From Camellia lanceoleosa (lineage: Eukaryota; Streptophyta; Magnoliopsida; Ericales; Theaceae): 64,000 bases of DNA. The translations under genes and the position numbers were made by a program. The stretch lies in assembly GCA_025200525.1 (NCBI GenBank), contig CM045761.1, forward strand, positions 79,389,551-79,453,550. Direction: 5' to 3'. Shown here in pieces: positions 23,941 to 34,933 of this stretch (position 1 is its first letter; the number at the start of each line of letters is the position of its first letter). The notes below the pieces were generated by a model. That model worked only from the letters and a program-made list of their open reading frames with translations. It was not told the origin of the DNA and made no database searches.

Positions 23941-24486
23941 GGTGGAGAATGGATACCCTAAAAAAAAAATAGAGCATTTCCGTCGAGAATTCTCTATCCT
24001 AGCCGATGTTCAACTCAGATTGGTTGGGGAAGAGGACTCCATCATGCCTGATGGGGACTCCATGCCCTTCCCAGTAGTTGCCTTCATAGAGTGTGGACTC
24101 TGGTTTCCCCTAAACATTCTCTTTAGGGAGGTCCTTCATTACTATAAGCTTAACTCTATGCAGCTGGCCATCAACTCATATAGAGTTGTCAACGGCATAA
24201 TTGAACTAGCACACCGAGAAAAGGCTAGGATCACTTTAGCCGACATCCAATTCTACTATACCATGTGTGGCCTTAAGTCTGAAAAAGGCTACATATACTA
24301 CCTTAAAACCAGATCCGCCGCCTTCAAACTAATAGCCGACCTCCCAGACTCCAACAAGGGTGCTGGAGATGATTACTTCATCGTCTCAGGTAATTGGGAC
24401 TTTGTACTTGATGACGATCTTCATCTCCATCATCTGAGCCGAATAATTTTTAAAGAGGGTGATGGTAAGAATGAGTTAGCCTACTG
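23941..24486 (+). pseudogene. Main exon of the E1 antisense gene (PF04195-like domain)
   Basis: About 180 open codons with the conserved segments C-G-L-W-F-P-L, F-R-E-V-L-H-Y-Y, N-S-Y-R-V-V, and Y-Y-T-M-C-G-L ahead of K-T-R-S. The 3' boundary is a weak GTAATT donor at 24,487. The likely acceptor is TTTTTTTGCAG ending at 24,556. The next exon (24,557 to about 24,920) is broken in all frames. Confidence 0.7.
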
Positions 24487-24921
24487 TAATTTCATTTTGG
24501 TTAAGGCTTGCCAACTCACGCATCTCTACTAATGTTTGCTCTTTGTTTTTTTGCAGTTCTTTCTCAGCCAGCCAAGGGATTTCGGTAATCATTCGTCCCC
24601 AGCCAAGATCTAAAGAAGCTCTTAGATCTTCCTATGCAGAGACGCAAGGCCCTTTGCCGTTGAATTACATACCTACGTACAAGTCAGCTTTGCCTGACGT
24701 CCCTCGTAGAAGTCAAACTCCATCGTCTGCCTCAACCCCACTAGTCGTTTTTTCTCCTAAAGCTGATCAGGTTTCCTCTTCAGATCCTATTGAGCTATCA
24801 TCAACCTCTTCCCTTTAACTCATCCCGATATCACAACGCCGACGCCGACGTCAAGCTCTACCAAACGACCCTGCCAATAAAACCTAAAGCCGCAGACGAT
24901 GAGATTCTGAAGAATTAGCAT

Positions 24922-25311
24922 TTGACCCAGCAAACCCATCAATCACTCTGCCAGCAATTCAGTTTTGGCACCAAAATCATCGTTGCTGCAGCCATCGAGG
25001 AAGTGGGTCGCCGCAAGGTTGTTGTGCAGGACCTCCTGGCCGACCTTTCAGGGGTGGTGATAGTTCAATATTCTCCATCAGAATCCCAGCCAAAGCAAAA
25101 ACCAACGAGGGTAACAAGGGCTAAGGCAAAGGCCCCAATTACCCAAGTTGATACCGAGGATACAGTGCCAATCTTAAAATTGGCGGAGGTTGAAAAGAGT
25201 GCCTCCAACGCCGAAAAGAGGCCTGCCAAAGACAAGCCAACCAATACCTCGTGATCAAAGAAGCCGAAGTCCCAAGCGGCCGCAAGCCCAAGTGCCTTTA
25301 AAGCCGATGAT
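24922..25311 (+). pseudogene. Linker part of the E1 antisense gene, left of the solo LTR
   Basis: An open frame rich in Ala, Lys, Pro, Ser and Thr, with T-R-A-K-A-K and K-R-P-A-K-D-K basic words. A stop at 25,252-25,254 interrupts it. The frame continues into 27,927 after the solo LTR. Confidence 0.55.
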
Positions 25312-25924
25312 CCTTGTGTCATGACCCGAACCCGCCCCTGTGGGTTAAGGACATAACCGGCTAGTAATCCTGTGATTACCTATGGCCTCAAACCAAAATA
25401 GACGTAACTCATCAGAGAGAAGGGGCCAAACAGAAGCCAAAATTTAAACTTTGTCCATAGAGCCGTGCTTATATGCACATCAAACAAAACATACTCATAC
25501 GCGTTAATAACCCACATCAAAAGTACAGTAACATAAACATTTTTACAAATAGGATCACTCAAACTGAGCCAACCCACAACAGACTATATACAAATGTACA
25601 TAAAGTCCTCACCAGCAAGACAAAATATAAATACATGGCAAAATGGCAAGGATAGGTCTCGTGCGTGAGACACAAGTGTGGCTCTCTCAAACTTATGTTG
25701 TTCCTGGTAGACTTCACTGGGGCTGGGTTTGGTCCTCTCTTGGGTCACCTACAAACACACGAATGAGTGTGAGCAATAGCCCAGTGAATAATATCAAATG
25801 CAAAAGTCATAAGAACAATATGTAGGACAACATACTCCAAACGGCCTCGGGCCCACTTCATTTTCCTACTTAGCATATGTACATCATACAAGGTTTAGAT
25901 CAAGTAACTGTAGTTCCAAACATG

Positions 25925-26325
25925 CTGGCCTTTGGCCCATTCAAATTTTCATTTATGTCAAAACGGCCTTCGGCCCATTCATTGATGTCAAAACGGCTTT
26001 CGACCCACCCATTCATATCGAAACGGCCTTTGGCCCATATATTCGTATCAAAACGGCATTTGGCCCACTCATTCATGTCAAAACAGCTTTCGGCCCAATC
26101 ATTTACGTCAGAACAGCCTTCGGCACACTCACTCATTCCAAAACGACCTTGGGTCCATTTATATTTATCAAAACGACCTTGGGTCCATTCGTGTCTATCA
26201 AAACAACCTTTGGTCCATTCATGTTTATCAAAGCGACCTTGGGTCCATTTATATTTATCAAAATGACCTTGGGTCCATTCGTGTCTATCAAAACGACCTT
26301 GGGTCTACTTATGTTTATTCATATC
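25925..26325. repeat. 30-bp minisatellite, about 13 units
   Basis: The unit is near TCAAAACGACCTTGGGTCC + ATTCATGTTTA. The left units carry GGCCTTCGGCCC and the right units GACCTTGGGTCC, so variants are grouped. Because 30 is a multiple of three, it gives long frames on both strands that are not genes. Confidence 0.9.
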
Positions 26326-26650
26326 AGACTTACGTCCACAATCCCAATTAGCAATTCATAAGGCTTATAAGGAAATAGACAATTGGACATTCACAAGCAT
26401 TCAAATATTGATATTACTCACAGTGATCGGCTTGTGGATTTGCCCTGGAGCTTGATCCTACACATTTCATGGACACAAAAGGGTCACTAACAGTTCAATC
26501 CGTTCTTTAATTCACATATTCCTCTTTAGGCTTTATTATTATCTCATTAACTCATTTATAATGCTTAACATATACCTAAGAGTGCTTGCAAGTGAAAGAG
26601 AACGGAAAACAGAACACAAAATGCAAAAACAGGATTTCAGAAAATAGGGT

Positions 26651-26880
26651 CCCCGCTCGAGCGTGGACTTCCCCGCTCGAGCGGACCCTTAGGTCTGCAA
26701 AAGTATTGGTTGCCTTCAATTCCAGCTCAAGCGTGAACTTGACCGCTCGAGCGGACTGCCTGTCTACATAGCTCCCCGCTCGAGCGTCAACTTTCCCGCT
26801 CGAGCGAGAACCATGTCTGACAAAAATGCTGGGAGCTCGATTTTCCCGCTCGAGCGGCACTTCCCCCGCTCGAGTGGACA
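26651..26880. repeat. Palindromic decamer cluster CCGCTCGAGCGG, well preserved
   Basis: Nine or more copies, many in pairs of the form CGCTCGAGCG-(about 10 bases, ending in CCC)-CGCTCGAGCG. A few have one changed base (CTCAAGCG, CTCGAGTG). This is a cleaner version of the cluster at 5,889-6,214. Confidence 0.85.
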
Positions 26881-27926
26881 TCAAAAATCTGGGAATTCCA
26901 GGTTGTGTTCTTGAGCCCAAATTCAATTTCCCAGCTACAATTCTTGCATGCAATGGCTCAAATCTCATGTATAATCATGCTAACATGGTATAGACCCCAA
27001 ATTACAACCCAATGAGGCTCAATTTCACAAATAAGTCACATGCATGCCCCAAAACCCATTCCAATATGGTAAAATCATGCATTCAAGCTCATCTCTTAAT
27101 TATTCAAACATGCATGCTAATTTTTGACCTCATTTCCAACCCAAACAAAGCAAATGGTGTTCATTCTCATGGAATACAACAAAAGCATGTTTGCATATAA
27201 GATTTAGCACCTTCACTTCCATGTTCAACTCAATACATGCTAGATTATGCAATTCTACAACCATTACATACATGCATGCCTTCATTGACCATCAAATGAA
27301 CACAAACAACTCAATTTCCTCAACATCAAGCTAACCCATGTTCTTAATTATCAAATCCACTTGAATCTACACATTTACAACAAAATCCATGAGTTCACTT
27401 ACCTAGGAGCTTATCTTCTAGGCTCTAGTCAATTCTTGAGCCAATTCTCCAAAATTTCCAAGCTTTAAGCCAAATTAGCACAATTCCTCTCCATTTCTCT
27501 CACTATGGCCGGCCCTCTCTTTCTTCCTATTGTCTAACCTAGATTTTGAGTTCATATGGGCTAAAGGAGAGTATAGTGCTATTATACAACAAGTCCCACT
27601 AACATTTTATTTAATATAATATAGTTGAGCACTCAGTTCATCAATTAAATCGACTTAATCTGGCTCGAATCAATTTTCAATTAAATTTTACCGTAGGCTC
27701 TAAAAATTATGCCAATCACAATGGCGTAATCAATTTCGGGTTCCGCGGCCGATAAGGCCCTCAATTTAATTTTCAAAGTAGATTATTCAAACAGATATTT
27801 CTACGGTGAACAGATAGAATTCTAAAATCACATAGATTCACATAATGGCACTCCAAATCATATCAAAATATATAATCATATACGTATTAGGGACCTATTA
27901 ACATAATACAGAACAGGGGTATCACA

Positions 27927-28477
27927 CCTTGGGCCCCTGCCATCACGATTGGGGACCAACCAATAAAGGCTGGTGATAGTGCTATTGATAATTTCGAGAT
28001 TGGTGCCCCTCATTCCATCATTATTCTTCTCCCAACTGATCTAAATCGTATGGTTGAGATCTCTGGGTATGAAAACTTTGCTTTTATGATGTAACACTCC
28101 GTCCTGGTAAGTTCTCAACACTTGAAACTTTTTGTTTTCTACTTCAAGTTTTTTATACTTCAAACTTCTACTAACTTGTTCATTCCTTTTTTTCTCAGGC
28201 AATCCAGCACACTCATTCCTTTGCGGTGAAAGTTGAGGATTTGAAGAAGGAGTTGGTCCACAAGACCAAAGAGGTTGCTGGCTTCCTCACTTCCTTAAAC
28301 AACGCCGAGGCCAAGATGAAAATTTTGTTGGATCAAGCCAAGGCAACCAAGCGAGCCCAAGACCAGGTCGAGGAAAAAGTAGAGGCGGTGTAGGCTATGG
28401 CTGAGGTTCTCAAAATCGAGGCAAAGGAGGCCGAAACAAAAACTGCCGAAGCCCAAGCAGAGCTTCGAAACGCCTTG
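27927..28477 (+). pseudogene. E1 antisense gene, part between solo LTR and Ogre array
   Basis: The frame continues from 25,311 through D-D-P-W-A-P-A, with a TAA near 28,091. A clean GTAAGT..TTTCTCAG intron (28,107-28,198) follows, then a coiled-coil-like exon rich in Ala, Glu and Lys. A TAG near 28,391 replaces what is probably a Gln codon. The exon is cut at R-N-A-L by the array at 28,478. Confidence 0.7.
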
Positions 28478-29073
28478 TGTAGACGTCCCCGAACGCCCCG
28501 GGAGGGAAGAGCCCCCCGTTCCGTTCATTTTGGGCTCACTACAGTTCAGGACTCTAATTGTCACGGTTCTTAATCTAAACCAAAGAGTCCAAATCCGGCA
28601 AATCATTTTGAGAAAACAGATTTTTGAAAAGAAGTGCCAAACATGGACCGCTTTGCCAAATACAGAGTCGCCACCTAAATATTTTATTTTTGGGAAATTT
28701 AGGAAACCCTGACTCGTTGCCTAAGGCCACGTGTCCGTCATCACCAAAGTTGCCTCGGCTCGGGAACTTGGGTACAATTGGGGAAGGTCACTTCGTGAGC
28801 ACCCCCGCTCGCCCGATCAAAGATCGGCCTCTACTAATCATGATATCTAGTTTTGAAAACATTATGCATTCTTATCCCGGTTATTAGCCTAGATTTACTA
28901 TGTGATGCGCACAGCATACAAGTATAGACTGGATCGCCTGAATTGGAATAAAACGTTTCATGTTTGTTTTTTTGAAAGATGGTTTGCTACCTGCAAGTAG
29001 GCTTAAAATGCAGATTTTGCCACTCTCGGGTGGGCTTAGAAAACATGGTTTTGCCACTATCTAGTGGGCTTAA
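28478..29073 (-). repeat. LTR copy 1, truncated (U5 side only)
   Basis: It shares with LTR copy 4 the variants GGGAGGG(A/T)A/GAG and CATTTTGGGCTCAC, which copies 2 and 3 lack. It breaks off at GTGGGCTTAA and joins a primer-site remnant of the interior. Confidence 0.85.
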
Positions 29074-29114
29074 GTTCTCTAAACTCCAAACACCCCAGCG
29101 GAGTCGCCAGAAAC
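29074..29114 (-). other. Primer-binding-site remnant (tRNA-Arg), misplaced
   Basis: CCCCAGCGGAGTCGCCA (29,093-29,109) equals the 3' end of plant tRNA-Arg(ACG) with CCA. On the minus strand it follows the LTR after a 5-base GTTTC spacer. A normal left LTR would not have a primer site on its left, so this is left over from a deleted interior. Confidence 0.8.
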
Positions 29115-32100
29115 TGTAGACGTCCCCTAACGCCCCAGGAGGGTTAAGTCCCGTTCCGTTCGTTTTGCGGGTCACTACAGTTCAAGGACTCAAATGCCAC
29201 GGTTCTTAATCTTGAACCAAAGAGTCCAAATCCGGCAAATCGTTTTGAGAAAAACTGATCTTTGAAAGAAGTGCCAAACATGGACTGCTTTGCCAGATAC
29301 AAAGTCGCCACCTAAATGTTTTTTAATGGAAAATTTAAGAAACCCTGACTAGGTGCCAAAGGCCACGTGTTTGTCATCACCAAAGTTGCCTCGGCTCGGG
29401 AACTTGGGTACGATTGGGGAAGGTCAATTCGTAAGCACCCCCGCTCGCCCGGTCAAAGACCGGCCTCTACTAACCATGATATCTATTTTTTAAAACATTG
29501 TGCGTTCTTGTTTCGGTTATTAGCCTAGGTTACTATGTGATGCACACAGCATACAAGTATAGACTGAGTCGCCTGAATTGGAACAAAATATTTCATGTTT
29601 GTTTTTGAAAGATGGTTTGATGGTGCTACCCGCAGGTAGGCTAAGACGTGGATTTGCCACCCTCGGGTGGGCTTAGAAAACATGATTTTGCCACTGTCTA
29701 GTGGGCTTAAAACAAACATTTGATGAATTGTTCCACTTCAAGTAACTCAACCTCCACCCACAGGCATTCAAGGCAGTTATATCACATAAGCACATAGCCT
29801 CATGGTAAGCATGCTATTCATGGCAGTCACTCACACGCATGCAAGGATGCTAAAGCATAAAACTCACCGAGTACTACAAGCCAAAACAGAAGCTCATTAG
29901 AAATCATGCATGATCCTAAATATACAGAAATGCCTAATGCAACATATGCAAAAATGCAACTATAGCAAGCTCGGCTATTCTAAACATGGCATATGGAATG
30001 CTACAGCTAACATGTATTCAACTTGGAATTGAAATACAAATGCAGTTAGTATGGTGCGCCGAGCCCGGTGCGTGCAAAACAGATGAATGATGCAAACATG
30101 CTGTCATATTGTATGCTAATTGAAACATGCCCTAATCTAACCATCATAAGCTGGTAAATAAAAGGGAAGAAAGACGTGGGGTTGGAAGACATACATCACA
30201 CTCACCCACACTTATTACAATTATGCCCTCGCGCAAAGGGTCCAAATAAATATACAGTCCCAAATGAAAGAATAGTACAGTCCAAATAATACAGTCCAAA
30301 TAATGTACAAATTCCTAATTAATTTACAAATTAACTAAGAAAATAATAAAACTGGCATGCAAGCCAGGGACTGCCTTGATTCTGCTCCGGATGATGGAAT
30401 GATGCATGTTTGGGCTGCTTTGCGCGGAAATCCACTAGAATGCCCCAATTAGCCTCTGTTTTGCAATGATTCTTGAAAAGCGCGCCAAGCCTCGGAAGAC
30501 CGCTGATTCTTGATATGCTGCATCAGAGAGCAGAAGAGGGGCATAGCAATGTATTTTCATAAATATATGCATGCCTCGATCCTCGTGCCACCAATCACGC
30601 ATCTCGATGCATGATGGCCGAGGAGCCGAATTGCATAACTCAATATAGAATGAATGCATATGAATACTACAACAAAACCTAACTCCATCATGGATAATCC
30701 GGAGTGTCGGTGACTTAGGAATTGAGACGCATTCCGTCACTCAGAGTACGAAACGCACCTCGTTTCTCGTGTCCGGGCTAACTCCTATCCCAAACACAAT
30801 GCAATATGCATGATATGCATGAAATGCAACTAATATACAACCTAACATGCAAAATGTTATGGAATGGCATACACGCTACACGAGGTAATACATAACCGAG
30901 CATACACAATGCTATGGATGAAATGGCATACGCAATACAATAATGGGCTTACACCAACATGAAAGAGCCTCAGCCACACTCACATAGGAGGCCATCAGAT
31001 GAAAACAAGACAACTCGAAATACTTGCACGCGTGCACGCAAATCGAGGACGGACCCTCAGGCACCGAAATGCCACTCTAATGAGACATGGCAAAGACATG
31101 GAATATGATATGCAAACATGCAAAAATCAGTGACAAAATGACATGCAAAACAGCCCCGAAACATGGCGAAATGAAACCCGATGCAAGGAACGAGTCCCGA
31201 AACATGGAATTAAGCACATGAAATGGCCTATAGCTATGCAATGCATGAATAATTTGAATATGAAGTGTAAAATAAGAAACAAGGAAGCCCCAAAACTAGC
31301 ATTTTTACAGTATAAAGCATGGCCAAACAGCAAGCACAAGTAGGGCTAAAATGGCATACAAAAATGGGCCCGCAAGAGGGGTGATGAAGCAACTCACAGC
31401 TGCTGGCCCCAAATAGGAAAGAGGCCTTCTAAAACATTAAAGAGGGGCCAAAAATATGACTACTTACAGTTTATGGAAGCCCCCAAAACAGTATACAAAC
31501 ATGGAAAACAATTCATGCAAGAAATGGGCCAACGAAGGGGCAAAGAAGTAACTGATATATGGGGGTCTCAAACAAGTGAGGGACCTTCAAAAATGTTGAA
31601 TAAGGTCCCAAAATGTGGCATTTTACAGTAGATGATCAAGCCCAAATCAGTATGCAAACATGCTCAAAATGCAATGCAAGATTAAAGCCAACAAAGGGGT
31701 ATAACATGAAGTATACAAAAAATTAATCAAACATCCAAAGACCCTTAATGAAACATGTCACGGGGGTCAAAATATGGCCACTTTTAGTTATGATCATGGC
31801 CGAAAAACAGAAGCAAGGTAAGCAACAAAACATGCAAAAATGGGGACCAAAGAGGGGTGTAATGGCAAGTGATATATGGAGGTCCCAAACAGTGTTGATC
31901 CCTTCTTCAATGTTGAAGAGGAGCTCAAAATAGGCCTATTTACAGTTTACATCAGACCCCAAAACAGATCACACACAAGCTAAAAATATCATGCAAGAAA
32001 ATGGCATTCAAGAGGGTATTGAAGCAAGTGCAACATGGGGGGGCCCAAACAGTGTTGAGCCCTTAATGAAACAAGAAAATGAGCTCAAAAAAATGACCTT

Positions 32101-32420
32101 TTCAGTTTTGGTCGGAGCTCAAAACAGCAAGAAAATAGGTCTAAAAAATGATACCAAAATGAGTCAAAAAGAGGGGAAATTATGCTTACCCTTGAAGACT
32201 ACCCCTTGGCTCCCTTTTGGCTTGAGATATGCTGCCTCCTAGCTACTGGAAAGCTCCCCAAGCTGCTGGAAATGGAGTAGTGGTGGTGGTGCTAGGTGGT
32301 GATGAACAAAGGGTGTAGAACTTAGGAATTTTTGAAGGAAATGAGAGAGATGTAGAGAGATATGATGCAAGAGCTCCAAGACCAATTTTTTCAACCCTAA
32401 AACCAGACCTTAGCAGCTGG

Positions 32421-32430
32421 TTATATGGTC
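32421..32430 (-). promoter_or_regulatory. TATA region of LTR copy 2
   Basis: The minus strand reads GACCATATAA followed by CCAGCTGC, at the place equivalent to the TATAAAA of copy 4. Confidence 0.45.
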
Positions 32431-32564
32431 AAGAGAGAGGGAGAAAAGGAGGGAGAAAAGGGAGGGAAAATGGATCAAGTTTTCCCTCCAAAAGAGTTCC
32501 CTCCGTATACAGCTTTTGGAGGGAAAAAAGATACACAGCTGTAATGTACTCAGACTGATGATCA

Positions 32565-32797
32565 TGGCCGGCCACTTATTGGAGTTGCAGGTGGCCGGCC
32601 GGCCACCCCCTATGGCCGGCCGGCCAAGGGTTAAAAAGCCCAAATTGATTTTCTGGCCGGCCAGCACATATTGGTGGCCTCCCATGTCCCCTCAACACAA
32701 CCATGTGGTTCAAAACTGGCAACTGTGAAACAGGAGAGACAACAAGCCACTTTTATGAGGGGTTCAAAAGGCTCAAGTTGAATTAATGGCCGGCCAT
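32565..32797. promoter_or_regulatory. GGCCGGCC module, LTR copy 2
   Basis: Five palindromic sites: TGGCCGGCCA (32,565), TGGCCGGCCGGCCA (32,592 and 32,613), CTGGCCGGCCAG (32,653) and ATGGCCGGCCAT (32,786). They lie upstream of the minus-strand TATA region. The pair CATGGCCGGCCAC..GGTGGCCGGCCGGCCAC also occurs upstream of the antisense DUF7745-like gene. Confidence 0.75.
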
Positions 32798-33520
32798 ATA
32801 ATATTTGTGGCCTCCTAAGTGTCTACAACACAAATATGGGGGTTAGGACTGAAGAAAGTGACCCTAGGGTGGTCAACATTGGCTTGGAAGTAAGAAAAAC
32901 GGGCGTCGGAGGGCGACGGAGGAATATAACTGGTTGCTGAAACAATTGCTGGCCTCCCACCCTTCTACGGCCTTCCTGGTGATGAAACAGAGGTACCTGC
33001 CAAAAATGAACAAAAATCGATGCAAAACGAATGTTCGGGGGCCAGAACGCGCAGTTTGGGGCCCCGAAAACTGAATGTTAAGCACCGAAAGTGGCGTTCG
33101 ACCACAAAGTGGGTCTCTCAGACCTCAGTGTCCCTCAAAAGGGAGTAAACAAGATGCATGCCAAAAACCGGAGCAATTGGAGATAGTTAGGCGGTCCCGA
33201 ACCGAGGCACATGGCCTGACGGCTCTAAAAACCAGGAACCGGGCTCCGAAATAGGAAAAATGGCCTACGGCCACGAAATGTAGCCCACGGCCACTGAGAG
33301 ATGGTCTAAGGGACCTCTCCCTCCCCTCAGGAAAAGAAACAGAGAAAATCGAGTTTGGTTCGCAAATCGAGGCAGGGCACAGAAGAGGGTTCGGAAGTCC
33401 GGAGGCAGGGCTCACGGCCGCGACTCTAAGACTTCTGAACGAGCACAATACGCAACATCACCGAGCACTTAATCGGTGACGTCTGAGTCTTAAGGTCGGT
33501 CAAAAATGGAGTGTCTACAA

Positions 33521-33533
33521 TTGCCCCTCTTTG
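33521..33533 (-). other. Polypurine tract of the array's full interior
   Basis: The minus strand reads AAAGAGGGGCAAT directly before the LTR start TGTAGACACTCC. Confidence 0.6.
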
Positions 33534-34451
33534 ACAGAACTCGGAAGTCACAAGTGACGGGAGTGAATGTCAAAGCCCAGAGACGACCCATTTTGGACAA
33601 GGCCGAAGACTTAGACAATCATACAAGATGAACAGAGACATGCCCGCAGGCGTGCCCGCAGGCAAAGGGGAAAAATGCAAAGCGATATGCACGGAGGCAG
33701 ATGTAACTTAATGATCATGCAAATGCAGCAAGCTGTAATGACGCAAGTATTCGCAAATAGATGCAACAGTTTTAAGCAAGAATGCAAAGCAACAATTACA
33801 TTTCATGCAGTTAGGAATGCAGAGAATTATTCAACTCTCGTCGCGTCTCACACGGAGAAGATACGATACCTGCGCGATTCGTCTGGTCGCACCAGCTTCA
33901 AATGAACCATACATACAATATCGTGCTTGCAAAAGAGAGAAATTCAACAAGCACAATATGCTAACAACATATATTCAATGTGATTCCGAAAGTTTGACAC
34001 ACGCAGTGCCGGCAAGTGAATGCATCGCAATGCGAGAAAGGAACGTGCGTGACAACGCATGCTCAGTCACAGAGGTATGGCAATATCAAGAAATGTGCAT
34101 AATAATGCAAGTATGCTCATGAGAATGCAAGTTATGTGCACGATAATGCAAAACGAGCATAAATCAGGGTGCCCGTTTGTTACGAAACAACGAGCAAGGA
34201 AACGCGCGTTTCGGCGAAGGCGACTCGATCGCGGCCTCCGGTTCACCTCCCGGGGAGATTACAACACATTCAAAAAGGATACATTTTGATTTTGATGAGT
34301 AATGATGAATCACATGTCAGAAGTTGAAGCTAAAGTTCCGGCGGAGCGGTTTCGCGATAGAAAGTGCACTTTTCTTGAACTTTTTCAGGTCCCGGGAACT
34401 CCAATCTTCCTCAAAATTTGCAGAGAGCTAGGTGAGCATGTGGGGGACACC
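33534..34451 (+). other. Interior 3' region, no gene seen
   Basis: No convincing frame. The stretch lies between the polypurine tract and the promoter of the PMD gene. Confidence 0.5.
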
Positions 34452-34540
34452 ACCGGCCAGTTATCTTCCCCAGGGGAGGTCACCGGCCACCTGTCAAAAA
34501 GAGAATGGCCGGCCAGCCAGAAAAGGCGGCCGGCAGGCCA
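34452..34540 (+). promoter_or_regulatory. GGCCGG-rich module upstream of the antisense PMD gene
   Basis: CACCGGCCAG, CACCGGCCAC, ATGGCCGGCCAG and GGCGGCCGGCAGGCCA lie within 90 bases, 47 bases before a TATA-like TTTATATTC (34,586-34,594). It is the same kind of module as in the LTR promoters. Confidence 0.65.
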
Positions 34541-34585
34541 CCTGCCCAAAACCGTGGGTAATTTTGTCTTTTCACCTTGTTTTCT

Positions 34586-34594
34586 TTATATTCT
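34586..34594 (+). promoter_or_regulatory. TATA-like box of the antisense PMD gene
   Basis: TTTATATTC ahead of a leader that contains its own intron (GTAAGT at 34,791, TTTGCAG ending at 34,923). Confidence 0.4.
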
Positions 34595-34933
34595 CTTGCT
34601 CAATCACTTTGAGCTCATACACACAGCCATGAAATCTTCTCCTCTTCCTTCCCAAACCATTTTCCTCTTCAGATCTGAGTTCCATACGCGTTTTCCAACG
34701 CCCCACGCAAGTTGTTTTCGCGAAAACATTCGATTTTAAGCACTTTGAACCTGATTTCTGTGCTTCTTTTCTCATTTTTACCACTTGAGGTAAGTTTTTC
34801 TCAATATTTGGAAGATTTTCTTGGGGGTTGACTTTTGTTGACTTTTTCATTTCCCAAGAGTTGACTTTTGTTGACTTTTTCTAATTTTGGCTCATTTTTG
34901 CTCATTTTTGCTTCTTTTTGCAGATTTTCTGAA

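Larger units (their letters stand above)
25317..27926. mobile_element. Solo LTR with target duplication CCTTG
   Basis: It begins TGTCATGACCC and ends GGGGTATCACA. CCTTG is duplicated at 25,312-25,316 and 27,927-27,931. Removal restores the reading frame of the E1 antisense gene. It contains a 30-bp minisatellite (about 25,925-26,325) and a palindromic decamer cluster (26,651-26,880). No internal domain, polypurine tract or primer-binding site is present, so this is the product of LTR-LTR recombination. The family is not assigned. It is related to the solo LTR at 4,216-6,393. Confidence 0.85.
29115..33519 (-). repeat. LTR copy 2 (3' LTR of the full interior)
   Basis: 4,405 bp, TGTAGACGTCC to GTGTCTACA, very close to copy 3. 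One visible difference is an extra short tandem AATACAGTCCAAATAA unit near 30,285. It carries the CCGGTC-AAA-GACCGG hairpin (29,449-29,463), a minus-strand TATA (32,421-32,430) and a strong GGCCGGCC module. Its right side meets a polypurine tract. No coding region. Confidence 0.9.

Noticed and set aside
25925..26325. CRISPR-like regular repeat
   Set aside because: Head-to-tail 30-bp units without unique spacers, in a plant LTR.
25877..26361. Open frames of 129 and 70 codons (plus) and 78 codons (minus)
   Set aside because: They are translations of the 30-bp minisatellite, open on both strands because of its period.
29093..29109. tRNA-Arg 3' sequence
   Set aside because: Only the 3' 17 bases with encoded CCA are present and they stand next to an LTR end. 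It is a primer-binding site, not a tRNA gene. The same holds at 49,878 and 55,645.
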